Below are positions 28,201 to 42,979 of a DNA stretch of 64,000 nt, in pieces (positions within the stretch are counted from its first letter, which is position 1; each line of letters opens with the position of its first letter). The DNA comes from Sarcocystis neurona (Eukaryota; Apicomplexa; Conoidasida; Eucoccidiorida; Sarcocystidae), in contig KL647291.1 in the NCBI GenBank assembly GCA_000727475.1, forward strand, positions 3,703,434 through 3,767,433, given 5' to 3'. The position numbers were made by a program, and so were the translations under genes. A model generated the notes under the pieces. The model did no database searches and was not told the origin of the DNA. It saw only the letters and a program-made list of their open reading frames with translations.

Positions 28201-31200
28201 GGCATGTGGAATACCTGCAAAAGAGTTCTGCAGGGGAGGAACAACGTAAAATCTCATCACACATATAAATATATATATACATGTACGGTGGGTCTGCTTA
28301 TATACACACGTATATGTAAGTGTCTGCATGGAGCCATAGAGGATGCCGAGAGGCGCGCGAAGAGAACTGTCTCTTTTGCATTCCATTCCCAGTCTCCAGA
28401 AGAGAAGACCGCAGCAGTTGTCACTGGCTTTTGCTCAACGCATGCGATACGTATATTATTTGTTAGCGGCGCGCGTGTTACGTGGAAGCTCTCCAGCTGT
28501 GCCACGGCTGTGTCTGCGATCAGAGGCAAGCCTTCGCCAGCCGCCAGGATACACGTGCATGCAGGACGAAACGCGGGCAGTCTGCCACTCCTTCCCTCTC
28601 TCAGTCGTTCGCTCTCTCTCTACAGGCGTAACCGCGTAGGTGGGTCTTCACACATGTGGACATGTGTCCGTCTGCGGACATCTTTGTCAGTGCTTCCCAA
28701 CGAAAGCGGCTACCTCTGTAGGAAAAGGAAGAAATGAAGTATAGCAACAGGAAGTGTTTCCTACACCTTGCTCCCTCTCTCAGATTACATCGCCGCCGGC
28801 CGGCTGCGGGTTACCGCGTTCAGCGACTAAGCTGCACCTCATATAAATGTGAATCTATGCGTCTACCTATGGATATATACGTATGCACATATATGTATAT
28901 GTATGTGCACAGAGACCCATCCACACATACGATTACATACACCTACAAATATCTATCTATCTATGTGTCTATATCTATATATGTATATATGTATGGATGC
29001 ACACGTACGCAAGCGTGTACAGAGCTAGAGACTCGTCTGCCTCGGTGCGGGTTCATGTGTACGTCTCCTCGCGTATGGGCTCGTGTCTCTGTGCAACCGC
29101 GCCGTGCACACGAGTTCCCTCTCAAAACGCCGCGTAGAAGAGACAGACGGCACCAAATGGCGTCGAGGCTCCGAAGCAGCGTCAACCCCTCGCAGCACTT
29201 CCCCGAGACAGCAACAGGGGGACAGAGACAGAACGAGACAGCGACGCGGACGCACAACGACACGGGGACAAACCTGGCGAGAGAGAGACAGAAAAAAAAA
29301 GCAGGAATGGACAGAGTACGAGACGCCGCGGTGGGGACGCGGGAAAAATACGTGCTGGCAGAGGTGCACTCGCACACCCGAGCGGACACATATCTGCGTA
29401 TATACGCAGACATTAACATACACGTGCTTCATCCGTCCAGGGTATTCGTGTGGTGGCTCTGTGCGCGCCCACAGATGTCCACGCACGGGTTCGAAAACGT
29501 GAAGAGGAAGCGCGAACAAATAGTTACTTTCGAGGAAGAAAAAACTCCTCTTCCACCCCCAAGAGTTACAGGAAGACGAAGCAAGAGGTACAGAACACGC
29601 CAGTTTTGTTGCTCCCTCCACGAAGGCGCGGGGAGCTCGCCGCGTGGAGCCGCTATACCCACAAACACGTGTCCAAATACATACCCGAATTTATACACAT
29701 ACTTCCGTTTGCAGAAGTGTGGGCAGTTGTCTCCATGGAGAGAAGCGCACACGTTCGCATGCAGAGACGTATATCTTGACACGTGTCTACAAACCTGTGG
29801 AGAGAGCTCTGCGAAGACGCGGTTCTACGTGTAAGTATTCTCTCTATACGTACGGGTACGTACGTGTCTACGTTGAAGCATGTCGTCCGGGTAGGCATCC
29901 ACGAGTGGCATGAGGGCTTACAGAATTCCACTAAATAGAAAGACATATATATACATCTATACATATGAATATATATGTAATATACATATGTACATATATA
30001 TATACATATATATATATGCATAGAGAGACCTAGAGCAACAAGAATATAGGTGTGTGTCTGTATACACACATGTGTATGCATCTACCTGTCTACCAATCTA
30101 TGTATCTATTTATCCATATCTGAATACATCAGTATCTACATCTACAAATGTATACATATATATATGTATATATATATATATGTGTACGCATATATGCGTA
30201 CTTGTACACGCAGTAATACATGAATGGTATGCGCAAGTAGAGATACACTGGATTCTACTACATTTCTGGTGTCACTGTCCCCGTACAGCGACTTTGAAAC
30301 TCCCAACATACATGAAGAAATGGATATGTACAGATGTAAGAAAGATGAGGAGAGGCGCAGCAGAGTTTACTTGGTCCTAGCAACTGTCTCAACTTTTGAC
30401 TTTTCCAAGGAAAGCAACACAGCAGGCGGAGGTTTGCTGCTTTCAAAGGGAGGCGTGGAGTACAGCGGGATCCACAGCGGGGCGCGGGGCGTGCCGGGGA
30501 CGTGCAGCGGCACCTTGGCCATCCTGGGAAGAACAAGCAAAGCCACCCCGTCGGGAAGGGTCAGGAGAAAAGGACTGACACTGGTGAGGGAGAAGGAAAT
30601 AGAGGGAACCGGCAGAAAAAGAGAGGCGGCTGCAATACCCGTGCTGCGGAAGGCGAGAGAGAGCGAAGGGAGAGTCTCTCGCAAGGACGGAAAAAAGGAA
30701 GCGAAGGCGTCAGAAAGAAGAAACGGATTTCTTCAGAAAAGTGCGACCCCACAGAAAAGACGCACCAACCAGGAAGAAAAGAAAAGGGCGTGTGGACACA
30801 CGGGAAACGACCAAAAGAGAAAAGCGCCTCTCTTTCTGCAGAGAGAAAAGCAGACAAAAGGAACAACTGAGAAAGAAGTACTTCTCTCCTGCGCAGCACC
30901 AGGCCTCCACACACGAGGTCACCGCTATCTTTAGATGTAAATGTGTGCTACTGATAGAGACACGAAGTCGTTTGTGCGTATCACGTGTGCGTGGGCAGTC
31001 TACTTTTAGGTCCTGTACGCCCAGGACGTCTAAACAAGGTTTCTGCCATATGCGCAGTGTCAGCCAGAGAAAAAGACAAACAGCCGCCTCCAAAGGGGAA
31101 TATGGGGGGGGGGAGATTTCATCAAGCAGAGGGAGAAGGAGCACACTGGGAATAGGAAAGAAAGCAAAAGCCGGGAACCGCCAAAAAAGTGGGACAGGCG

Positions 31201-33266
31201 GAAGCTGGGCGACATGACTGAAGACGAGATGAGAAAAAGCGCGTCAGCTGCAAGTGAGGAAAAGATGGGCCCCGCCTAGATGGGCCCCGCCTCTCCCCAC
31301 ACGCAAAGGACGAGGAGAGGCGAAGGTTTGTGATGAAGACAAACAAAAGGCCAAAGCGCAGTCCACAGCGAGGGGGACGTGTCCGCCATGGCGGCACAAC
31401 AGCGACATGGCGCCTGCCTCGAGGAAACGGGCAACAAGCGACAAAAAAGAACGCCAAAAAGAGGAGAGGCACAAACGAGAAGTGAGACCCGGGAAGCCCC
31501 AGGCAAGGCGAAAAACGAATTCGGGACGCTCGGGAAGAACGCGCGAAGAACTCGAAAACACGAAGGGGGGGGGGCATAGACAGAGATAAGACCGTGTAAC
31601 ATCATCTATCCACGTGAAGACCAAGACGAGGACGAAAAAGCAGGAAAAGAGGCCCAGCGACGCCTGCAAAGAACTATTCATGCTGTAGCTTTCTCTCTTT
31701 CTTGGACAAAAGGCAACAAAGGGTAAAGCGTACATACACGTGGACCGTCTAGAGTCTCGCCAAGAAGACAGCAGAGCATGAGCAGGCAGAGAAGGAAGAT
31801 AGCAGCTGAGCTTGCCCCTCGCAGTCTCTCGAGCGTGTACAACGCCCAAGAAGAACTTTTTAGACACACGGAGAGAGACGAAAATGTGTGCATCTCTCAG
31901 TCGGCAGTGTAGAGCTACAGATGGATGCACGTACATGTATGTATATATATATATATACGTGTATGAATATACGTCATTGTATGTATTCAGACACGCATTT
32001 TTGAGACGAAGGGGGGAGCGAAGAGAGAACGCAGCAGAGGAAACAAAGGACCGGCACCCACCACACACACTGACAACGCTTTGACGCCCAAGACAGCAAG
32101 AGAGAGCCTGGACAGACAGAGAGGATTGCGCGCAACAAACGGACAACGTGAGAGACGGAGGAAGAGGCAAATAAAGAGAAGACGACGGAGGAGGGAGAAA
32201 AGAAAGACAAGAAAAGTGAACATGCGGACCCAGGGAGATTTTATCGTAGAGAAACAGCTGAAGAGAGAAAATCACATACCAGAAGAGAGGAAAGGGGAGG
32301 GGCACAGAAACAACGCGCAGTGACCCACGAGAAGACGAAGAAGAAGAGTAAGAAGAAGAGGGGAGGGGAGAAGTCAGATGGATTCAACAGACAAAACGAT
32401 TCCGAGGATACTTTTTGCTTCCTCGTCATTGCTTCCCCACGCGCATGCAGCTACGTGAAAGTGACGAAATTTTACACCAACGAAGCGACACTGACGTCGC
32501 GAGTCATCACTGAATCGAACAAAAAAATACCCCCTCTACGTACATATTATCTTCGTCTTTAAATATATATGTGTGTCTCCGTATAGATGTGTATAGACAG
32601 AGCCACTACACACTGACGTGCGCACGTCGAGGGAGTTGTGTGTATACGTTATATGCTGTTATATTTGCATGTTTGTACGTACAAACCTCTCTGTACACAT
32701 CGTTTTACACTATCCCTATATCTCCCTGTATACTATATATACTCCATAATATATATATATATATATATATATGTACATGTGCACTACACATCCACGCAGG
32801 GTGAGCCCGTAAGTCGCTCCAGCGCTCCTCATTTCCTTTCAAAATCGTGCTATGTGTGTCAGTCATATGCGTGTGCCTACGCATGCAGAAAAGCGTTTCC
32901 TTCGTCGTCCAAATGAATACATACAATTACGCGCATTCATACAAGCATATATATACATACATGTACGCGCGCATACATCTGTAGCTCTACACGGCCAACT
33001 GAGAGATGCACACATTGAGCGCAGCACATGTCTCTCCCTTTTTTCTCCTCAGGACGTGTCTAGGCAGGCAGATAAAGACATAAGTCACATGCCACAGTAG
33101 ACCCATCAGAAAGCACTACGTCCATCTTCTCCTTTTCCTCTCCGTCTCCCTGCCTGTCCCCTTCTCTCTCCATACACACACAAACAGACAGACACATGCG
33201 TCTACGTAAGCCTGAAGAATCACCAGAAGAGATGGCGGCACTCTCTCCAAGCATGCACACGTATAC

Positions 33267-33303
<37 letters not shown>

Positions 33304-36300
33304 GGTATAATCGTCTCTCTCTCTGTCTTTTCAGACGTGCATTCACGCATACGTAGGGCACAGGGAAAAAGAAGACGCCGTTCTGTCTCGCTCTTTCTTT
33401 ACCTCCACGTATGTCCGTACATGCATATATATGTATACATGCGCATGTAGATGTGTGTCCAAAAGAAACATACGACAGGGGGCGCGCCTGTCTTGACATC
33501 TCCTTTTGTTATTCTTTCTCTCTGCCCGTCTCTCCATCAATACACATGTTTCTCCAGTATGTACATGTATGCATATATTCACTATATATAACATTGTACC
33601 TACCAATATACGTCTTTCTACCGTATATGTATATATATGTATTCACTATATATAATCTTGTATATACGTAGGCGTGAAGAGGAACGAAAATACCGTCTGA
33701 CACAAGACTGGAGAGATAGACCGACGCCAAACCCTCCGTCTCTCTACAAAATTCATGAAAACAGAAAAGGGACAGAAGCTCCGGGTCAGAGCTACATGCA
33801 CCTCTGTTCGTGTGTGTGGCAGGAGACCGACGCTACAGAGAGGGAAACGAAGCGCACAAACTAAAAGCGGAAGGAGAAAGCTTCACCCACCTATCCACAC
33901 AACCAGGTCTATACCCATACAAATCTATATATACATATATATATATATATATGTATAAATGTCCACGTGTACATCTATATCTTCCTCTATGTATCCATGC
34001 TATATCTACCTGCGTCTATGTATAGGGACGCGGTGATCAAACAAACAAAGCAATCCGCTTCAAGAAAGACTGTTCCCACACTTTTCTATTTCGTTTTTAA
34101 AAGTGAAGTGAAGCGCACTTGAGTCGCTGGAAGGCGATGCGGGCCTCGCCCGATCGCTGCTGCGACACGCCTCGAGCGTAGATGCTCACGATCACGTCCC
34201 ACTGCTGCTTGTAATCTTCCGGAACCTGCAGCAGCAGCAGCAGCGCGAGACAGTACCGAAGACGGTAAGTCGACCAGTGCATATGTACCTACGTGCACGT
34301 ATGTGTGCATGTATATACATACATATATATATATATATCAGTTAGTCTGTGTATACCTACGTGATCGTATGCGTATGTATACACACATACACATATATAT
34401 ATATATACATATATATGTATATCAATCACTGTATATATACCTACTTGAACGTACGTAAATGTATATAAATATATATCAGGCAGTGTATATATACCAACGT
34501 TAACGTATGGGTATATATATATATATAGATATCAGTTACTGTATATGTGCCTACGTGAACGTATGGGTGTGTATACATACATACGTGTTTATATATATAT
34601 ATATATCAGTTACTGTATATATGGTTACGTGAACGTATGGGGATGTACATATATATATATATATATATACATATATATACACATATTGTACATGTACCTA
34701 CGTGAACGTGCGTGTGTGGATATATATAAATATATATATTTACATATGTATATATATATATATGTATACACATATATAAGCTACAACGTATGTACCTACG
34801 TGAATGTATACATATATATATATGTATATATCAGTGTACATATACCTACACAAACATATATGTATATATATGTATATATGTATACGTCAACCAGTGTATT
34901 AGCACCTAGTGAACATATGTGTGCATATATATATACATATATACGTAAATGTGAACATATGTGTATATATATATAGAAATCAGCGTATAGATGTCTACGT
35001 AAACATATGTGTGTGTGTTTGTTTGTGTGTGTGTGTGTGTGTGTGCGGGACAGCCCCTGCGGCAGCGCCACAGCAACAGCAGCAGAGAGTTGGCTCCAGC
35101 ACTCGAAATGTAGCGTGGGAACTTCCCCGCCGCTCTCGCACACAGCCAGCGTCCGCGGGCACCTCCAGCAGCTGAGTAGCTCACAAGTATGTATATATAC
35201 ACCTGTAAATATATACATATATATACGTACATATTAATATACATGCGTAAATACATAGAGATTCTCACATTTATGTACATATGTATATACGTGTATAGAT
35301 GTGTAAATCTTCTTGTAGATACACCGCTGGGTAGAGCTGTGTAGCACCGTATATCGCGCAAGAAAAGTGGCTTTCTCTTTTGCAGCGACGTCTACGCACC
35401 CGAGAGTTCGAAGGGATTCCCTCCAGTAGACCCACCAGTGCATGTTCATGCATGGCTATCTACATTTGTATTTATGTATAAACGTACACGTATACACACC
35501 TCCACCTGCATCTCTTTCTCTCTCTTCCAATATTTCTCTTTCTACGAACAAACAAATTTACATATCTGTGTAGAGATACGCGTAGACACACCTGCCTGAA
35601 TACATATATATACATATATTTAGATTTGCACACAAACACACATATATATACACACACATATCTCCGTCTGTCTCCGTCTTCGTGTGTGAGTATACATTCG
35701 CGGGCCTATATCTGTAAAGACCTGAGTTTCTCTCTCCCATACAAACACGTCCACTTCTCACTTGTGTCCATCTGTGCCTTCGGAGGAGCGGACAAACTCG
35801 TGGCCCTGGGGCTCATCCTTCACATGGACACTTCCACATATTTATACACACATATACACATATATGCATATATTTTATATGTCTAAGCAGTTGAGCTCTC
35901 ATGATAGACAACGCAGTATGCGACAAGTATCCACAACAACGTTGGCCTCTTCTCTGTCCTCAGCACTCTTGTACCATTGTCGATGCATACATATATATAT
36001 ATATATATAGGCAGACTTTTTCACGTGTGCACCTGCGTGTGTACTGAGACAACTGTGAGGCACGCCCATGAGTTGTCGACAGATATATATGTGTTGGTGG
36101 GCCACACAGGCGATTTGTAGGCACAAGGAGAAGGAAGCAAGATAGCGAGAACTTCCAGACAGGCAATTCTGAGGGGCGTCTGCGCACATGCTGTTTGGGA
36201 GAAGACGGACGCTACGCCATTCGTGAGTCTACTAACTCTGTCTCCCCTTTTCCGGCATCTGGGAGGAAAACAAACCTACCAGATATACATCTTGGACCAA

Positions 36301-39300
36301 CAAAAATTGCGCGTGTGTACGCGTCTACATACCACAGCATATACATATATGTACATGTGTATGTATACTGCAGTGCATAAGCATCTACACACCACATAAA
36401 CATATCTACATACATATATGCATATATGTATATATATGTATGTTGCAGTAGAGGTATGTACACAATCATATAGCAGACGCTGCGTGCGCGTGCGGGGGCG
36501 CAGCGGTGCCGGCTTACAGCAAGTCGAAGCTCCTGAATTCTGCCCTCGGTCTGAGTGAAGACGAAACGATCTTCCGCATCTGGCGTCTCGGCTCCCATGA
36601 AAGACTGCGCCACGCCTATCGCGCCCTGCACAGCCTTCGTCAGCGCACTCGTGGCTGCCCCCAGCTCTCTCTGCTCTCTCCGCGTCTGCTCGCCTGTTGT
36701 GGGCCGCAGCATTGCAACAATAACATCCCCGTCACTCCACACCGACGGCTCCCCGTCTCAACCGAGGGCCCTCACCCACTTACGATGTATATATATATAT
36801 GGTGGACGGGTAATATATCTGTGTGTGTGTGTGCGGGTGTGTGTAGATATATATGTGTACAACGACGTCTGCGTGTATGTGTCTCATATGTATGTACGCA
36901 GCACGGGGTGAAAAGAACTTCTGGCGTGTTTTGATTTGTCGAGAAAAGAAAGTGTTTCTCTTTATGGCGGCTCTTGTGAAGTCTCCCCCCCGAGCAAAAA
37001 GACTGCGTCCTCTGCAGAAGGAGAATGTTCACATGTCTATTCTCACGAGTATGTGTGCGTACTTACAGGCACATGGACAGGTCCTTCATACAAAAGTCTG
37101 TGTACGCTGTTCGAAGGCATGTGTATACCCGTGTGTGAAAAGAGGTGGATCCTCTCAGAAAAAGCTGAATAGAGATACTTTGACAGACATCTGTATAGAC
37201 ACCCACACTTCCTTGTAGGTATATATATATATATATATGTATAAGTATGTATGTGTAAACACATAGAGACTTTATCATATAAACGTATGCATGTCTCTGT
37301 GAAAAATAGTGGTGTGGAACTGCAATGTAGACGTACAAGGAAGAAATGGCAATAGGACGTTCTGCTGCTGGTGTGTCAGCCTTTTCTCTCTCTATCTCTC
37401 TTGCTCTCTCAATTTCTCATCGGTCCTTCAGGACCAAAACCATTCACCTCTGCCACGTGCTCGAGCGAAGTTGGGCGCCCACACTTCTTGCCCGCATGCA
37501 GACGTTCTTTCCTATGTACACGCACATGTAGATATATATATACATATATGTACATACAGAAACATTTACATTTGTACATATACACACGTATACGTATAAT
37601 AATATGCACACGTATACATGTATACATAGACACACAGAACCATTTACACTTGTATATACATACATATATATATATATATATATGTGTATTTATATTCGTA
37701 TACGCATACTAATATGTATGCGTATATATATATATATATCTATATATTCTTGCAGCTAGACAGACTCGTGCGCATGTGTATACATGTAGGTACACACTCA
37801 CCGACGCACATGTACACAGCAGGGCACGCACGTACACATAGCTCCATCGAGGAAAAGAGAGTATCTGCAAGGAAGCAACGGTTAGACATTTACTGCTGGA
37901 ATATATATATATATATATATATACATAAATACATATATATAGATACATCTGTATATATATAGATATATACATATATATGTATTTATATATATGCCGAACG
38001 CTCAGAGATGCACGCCGCGCGCCTCGAAAAACAAGTTACGCAGCCAGAGGAGAAGAAACGAAGGGAGCGTCTTTCTCCATAAAACACTTGCGCCCATATG
38101 CAAATCTTACAAACGGGACTCCTGCGCACCTCGATGTACGCAAATATATGTGTATACGAATAGTGGCGATACACATACACACTTACGAAAATATATATAC
38201 ATACGAACAGCGGAGGTACAAACATATATATATGTGTACGGGTGATGTATATTCATATACGTACATATAGGGAGAGTCAAGAAATATGTGTATATATATG
38301 GACACGAAAAGACTGCAGATATATTTGTAGGGCGCGCGTGTGCATGACTGCTTTGAAAGGACGTTCCGCATTTCTCTGCGTCCCCGTGTGTGCTACGAGA
38401 CATCATCTCCGCTAATATGCTCCTCCCAAGAAAACGACGTGTCAACATAGAGACAGAGAGACAGTGAACACAGAAAGACGCAACACAGAGAGAGGAAGAG
38501 TCAACAGCAAGAGAAACACGAACTTCTTGTGGACGTGAGCGCGTGTGTGTGCCGGGAAAAAGAGACACGCAGAGGGGAGCGCTCGAAAATGAAATGCGTG
38601 AGAAATGTGCGGCCTGCGTGCAGAGACAGAGAGCGACCGGGATTGAGCGCGCAAGACAGAGAGAAACACAAACACACACACAAAGCGGCAGAAAGCGAAC
38701 AGACAACTCGACAAACTAAGAGAAAAATACGGAGAGAGAATACAAGTGAGAAGAGAACTTGTGGAGAAGAATGCCGTAGCTGGGCTCCCAGAGCGACTAA
38801 CGTAGAGAAAGACAGAGAGAAAAGGAGAGAAAATGGGTGAGGAGCGAATTTCTGGCAAATGGACTATTTAGAGAGGGCGAGAAGATTTCCTCACCAGTCA
38901 CCCACTTCGTCCGCGCCTTTGGAGGGCCGCACCAAACTTCCACGCACGCCTTGGTGCCAGGCGCGCCCTGAACCTGCGCGAGAACCGCGGAGAAACAGCA
39001 GTTTCACAGCACTACGCAGAAGTATGCAAAGCGACACCCGACCTGCGACATTTTACGCCTGTGGGGAGAGACACGACCTGCTGTCTCCTGACTTTCTCCT
39101 GCTGCTGATAGACACCCACGCACCGGCACGTCTCCCTGGCTATCTTCTCCTCCTTTTGCGTTCGTCAAAAACTGCGTCGGGCTTTCAACGAGCGAACACA
39201 CACCAACAATGCGTCTACTTGATTTATACACATGCGTGTATTTCTTGGAAGCAAAGCACCAAACGGGTGCAAACACATATATGCATTTGTGTACGTACGT

Positions 39301-42300
39301 AGGCGTACACACACATGTAGGTGTATGTATAAACATACATATGTATTGTATCTATACATAGCACCTATGTGTGTGGCTGTGTCTACACATCATACGATAT
39401 GGCTGTATGGAACTTTCACTGGAGAAGAAGAAGGCGCACATGGGGTAGTTACGCACTTTTGTAAATATGAACAGAGAGGCCATCTCAGAAGACGTTTCTG
39501 TGGACACTTCTGCATGCAGGTGGAGGACAGACACATGTCCGCCTGCACACTTCTGAAGTTTTCTTCCCTGTCTATGCATCTGTAGACATGGCTGCTCCCG
39601 TAGATACAGACAGATATGCAGCGTTATTGTATGGCTGGTGGTTCTCACTCACCTGATAAATAGGCCTGTACTCCACGTGTATACGGAGCGTGTGACAGCC
39701 CCGCAGCAAAGCACGTACATATAGATATCTGTGTGTGTGCCCACCGAATATACCGGTCGATTGGTGTCTACCTGTCTACGTACCTCCTTACTTTATATCT
39801 GTCTATTTATCCACCTACCTCTGTCTATCTGTGTGAATTCACAGGTGCATCTACAGGAAATATCTATCTATATTTACCTATCGATGTGCCCTGTATATTT
39901 GTATCGATACCTATCTGTAGACCTCCTTCCTTTATCTATATCTTTCTATATGTCTGCCTATCTCTGCGTCTATCAGTGTGTGAACATACAGGCCGGCATA
40001 CACGGTATACAGGTCTAGCTATCTGTAGCTATCTGTGGACTCCATCCATCTATCTTAGTCTACCTCCTTACTACCGACATCCGTCGACGTGTATATCTAC
40101 CTATCTACACCCCAACACCTATCTATATGTATATCGTTCTGTGGCGAGTCTACTCCCTGGCTCTGTCAAAAACATCACTAACCGATTATACGTAGTAGAT
40201 ATCCGTCTATCCGTATCTACCTCTCTACATCTTCTTGTATCCATCTATCTATCTACAACCCTCTCTGTATACTTATCTATCTGTCCCCCATCTACATCTA
40301 CCCGCCTATATCTGTCTGTGGAGACTTGACTCTCTACATCTATATTTGTCTACCTGTATCTATCTATATACCTACATCCCTCTCTATCTACCTATCTGTC
40401 TATCCAGCTGTATCTCTCTGTCTGTATCTATGGAGAGTTAACCGCGTCGGGTCCGCGAACGTAGTACAGGCGCACCTGTAGTAGAGATTTCTATTTATCT
40501 GTGTCTACCTATCTGTTCTGTTTGTCTCTCTGTATCTACCTGTCTATACCTACATTCCTCCCTGTGTCTCTATATGTATCCACCTGCCTTTTCTTCCATC
40601 CATCTTTGATGGACCTGTACGATTCCAGCACATACGCCATTACGTTTTTCTTGAGCACCTTTCTGTCCCTTCTTCCCCTCTCTTTCTTCCCCAACACACA
40701 CAGAAATGACTTGGTGTACGCAAGCTGGTAGTCGTCACAACGTCCCGCGGTCGTTCGCAGCTGCTTACACCTGCGGGACGGTTTACGTACACCTGCCCAA
40801 CCCCACACCCCAACACAAAGGATTGTGATGGCCACTTAGCAAGAAAGAGGGAGAGAGCAGGCGCTAAAAAAAGGGCTCGTTCTCTACCCAGCTAGACAGC
40901 TGCATTTGACTCTCTCTGCGTCGCCTCCCTCGCGACGCGCGCACTCTTGCTGCTGCCGCGTCTGGTGCCGCCGCTGCTGTGCCACTTTGCCGCTGCTGCT
41001 GCTGGCAGTTGAACAGGCGACACGCTGACCTCGTAGATGTCTGCAAGGAGTACGAGCGGGGTCACCGGAGGGTCCTCGTGCGGGCGAGCAGCAACGGTGT
41101 GTGGGGCCATCAAGTCGTCCTTCGTCAGTCTTTCCACTCGGGCACTTAGCAGCAGCCGCCCCAAATACAAGTTGGCCCGCAGCCTCCCGCCCTGCCCTGC
41201 GACGTGCGTCGCCTGTGCCACTTCGGTGTCGTCGAAGCCGTACAAGTTAAACCAGCTACCCCCAGACAGCAGCAGCGCACCACCGCCCATCGGGCGAGAC
41301 ACAGAGTGAGGTAGCGCGTGAGGGAAAAAAAGGCAGACACACAGAGGGCAAGACAGGAGAAGAGCAGCGGACGGGAGAGAAGTAGAGGGGGCAGTCAGAA
41401 AAAAAAAGAAAGAGGAAGAAGTAGAAGGGAAACAAGAGAATGTGGGAGGAAGACAACCATAGATATATACATATATATACATATATATATACACACTATG
41501 CGTGTAAAGATATATGTGCACACCGAAGCGCGTGTCCCACAGGGGGGAACTGCAGCACCTCCGTAGGTACGCACACAGCGGGAAAGAACACGAGACGTAC
41601 ACGAACGCATGCAACATATATATATATATATGTAGACACATAGACAGATACGTATATTTCCATGTGGCTGCAGGGAGGAGAAGCTATCTAGCTCTTTTTC
41701 TATGTAAGCGTATGTATCACACTGTCGACGGACAAGTCCTGAACTGGCTGCAAACTGAGCCCTGTGCCCCTTCATATACAGCAGAAAGGCTAGAAACAGG
41801 CTTCCCCTTTTGTCCCGAGAAGCTCTGCATGCACGGGTCTTCAAAGTTACAAAAATCGTTTTTTGTAGGAAAAATTCCCGTCTGTGTGGAAGAGTATGTA
41901 TATATATGGAGAACTATAGCAACGGAAATTCGTATAACGTGCGTTCGCCATTCCTCAATTGTATCTGCATTGAACTCACCATCCACATATCCACGTGTAC
42001 GTCTACCTCAACATACGTGTCTATTTCTCTCTACTCACAGACATATATGTATGTGAGAGAAAGACCGGCGTCTGACCCACCGTGGAAGCATTTGCCGCGT
42101 TCGCAGATCCGAAAAAGAAAGGCGTCCCTGCACTCACACCGGTACACCACGACGCGCACTGCCTTCGATAATAGCAGCCACAAGACTACACAAGAAAGCA
42201 TGCGTACACATTGCTAGGAACCGACTCAACATAGACGAAGATATATATATATATAGATAGGTATATATATCTATATGTATACGTGCACCTGCGCACTCGT

Positions 42301-42937
42301 ATACACATATATATATATATATGTGTCACACATATGGATATACATATATATATACATACATGTATGTATGCGTATATTTGCGCAGTCGTATATACATGTA
42401 CATGTAGGTGTCACATACGTGGATATATATATATAAATGCCTAACTCTACGTATGTATATGGATTTGAGTACATGGACACAAACTTTTATACATAGACAA
42501 GTAAAGGAGAGGTGCAGAAATATATGAGCTTGTAGAGGATGCACTTTACACAGTACCATACAGACGTATACACATATACGTACATAAAAAGGTGTATATA
42601 GACTTGTTGTAGGTCGCAGACAACGGCAGATAAGCGCCTGACAATTCACATATATATAAAATGTATGTACACAGAGCTACTTGCAAACGTCTAAGTAGTG
42701 AACGTTCAAAAGAGAGTCAGTATGGGCGATACGTATGTTGGAACAGACACCCCAGCAGACAACTGCGTAGATATCTCTCTCTACGTACACGTACACATAC
42801 ATCTATATATATATATGTCTTTTTGTACACACACACGTATACTTACAAATATAAATATATGTATATATATACATATGAGACACATACCCACACATACAGT
42901 CGCCTGTACGTCCTGCGCAATACACGTACCTTTTCAC

Positions 42938-42979
<42 letters not shown>

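Noticed and set aside
30915..32509. Candidate exons 32455-32509 and 30915-31042 between exons 12 and 13.
   Set aside because: The direct 12 to 13 join is in phase (AA|G) and gives a smooth protein. These segments do not resemble ferlin sequence at this position.
38111..38129. A 19-base microexon between exons 9 and 10.
   Set aside because: A stronger acceptor (tatctctattcag) upstream in exon 10 makes it unnecessary.
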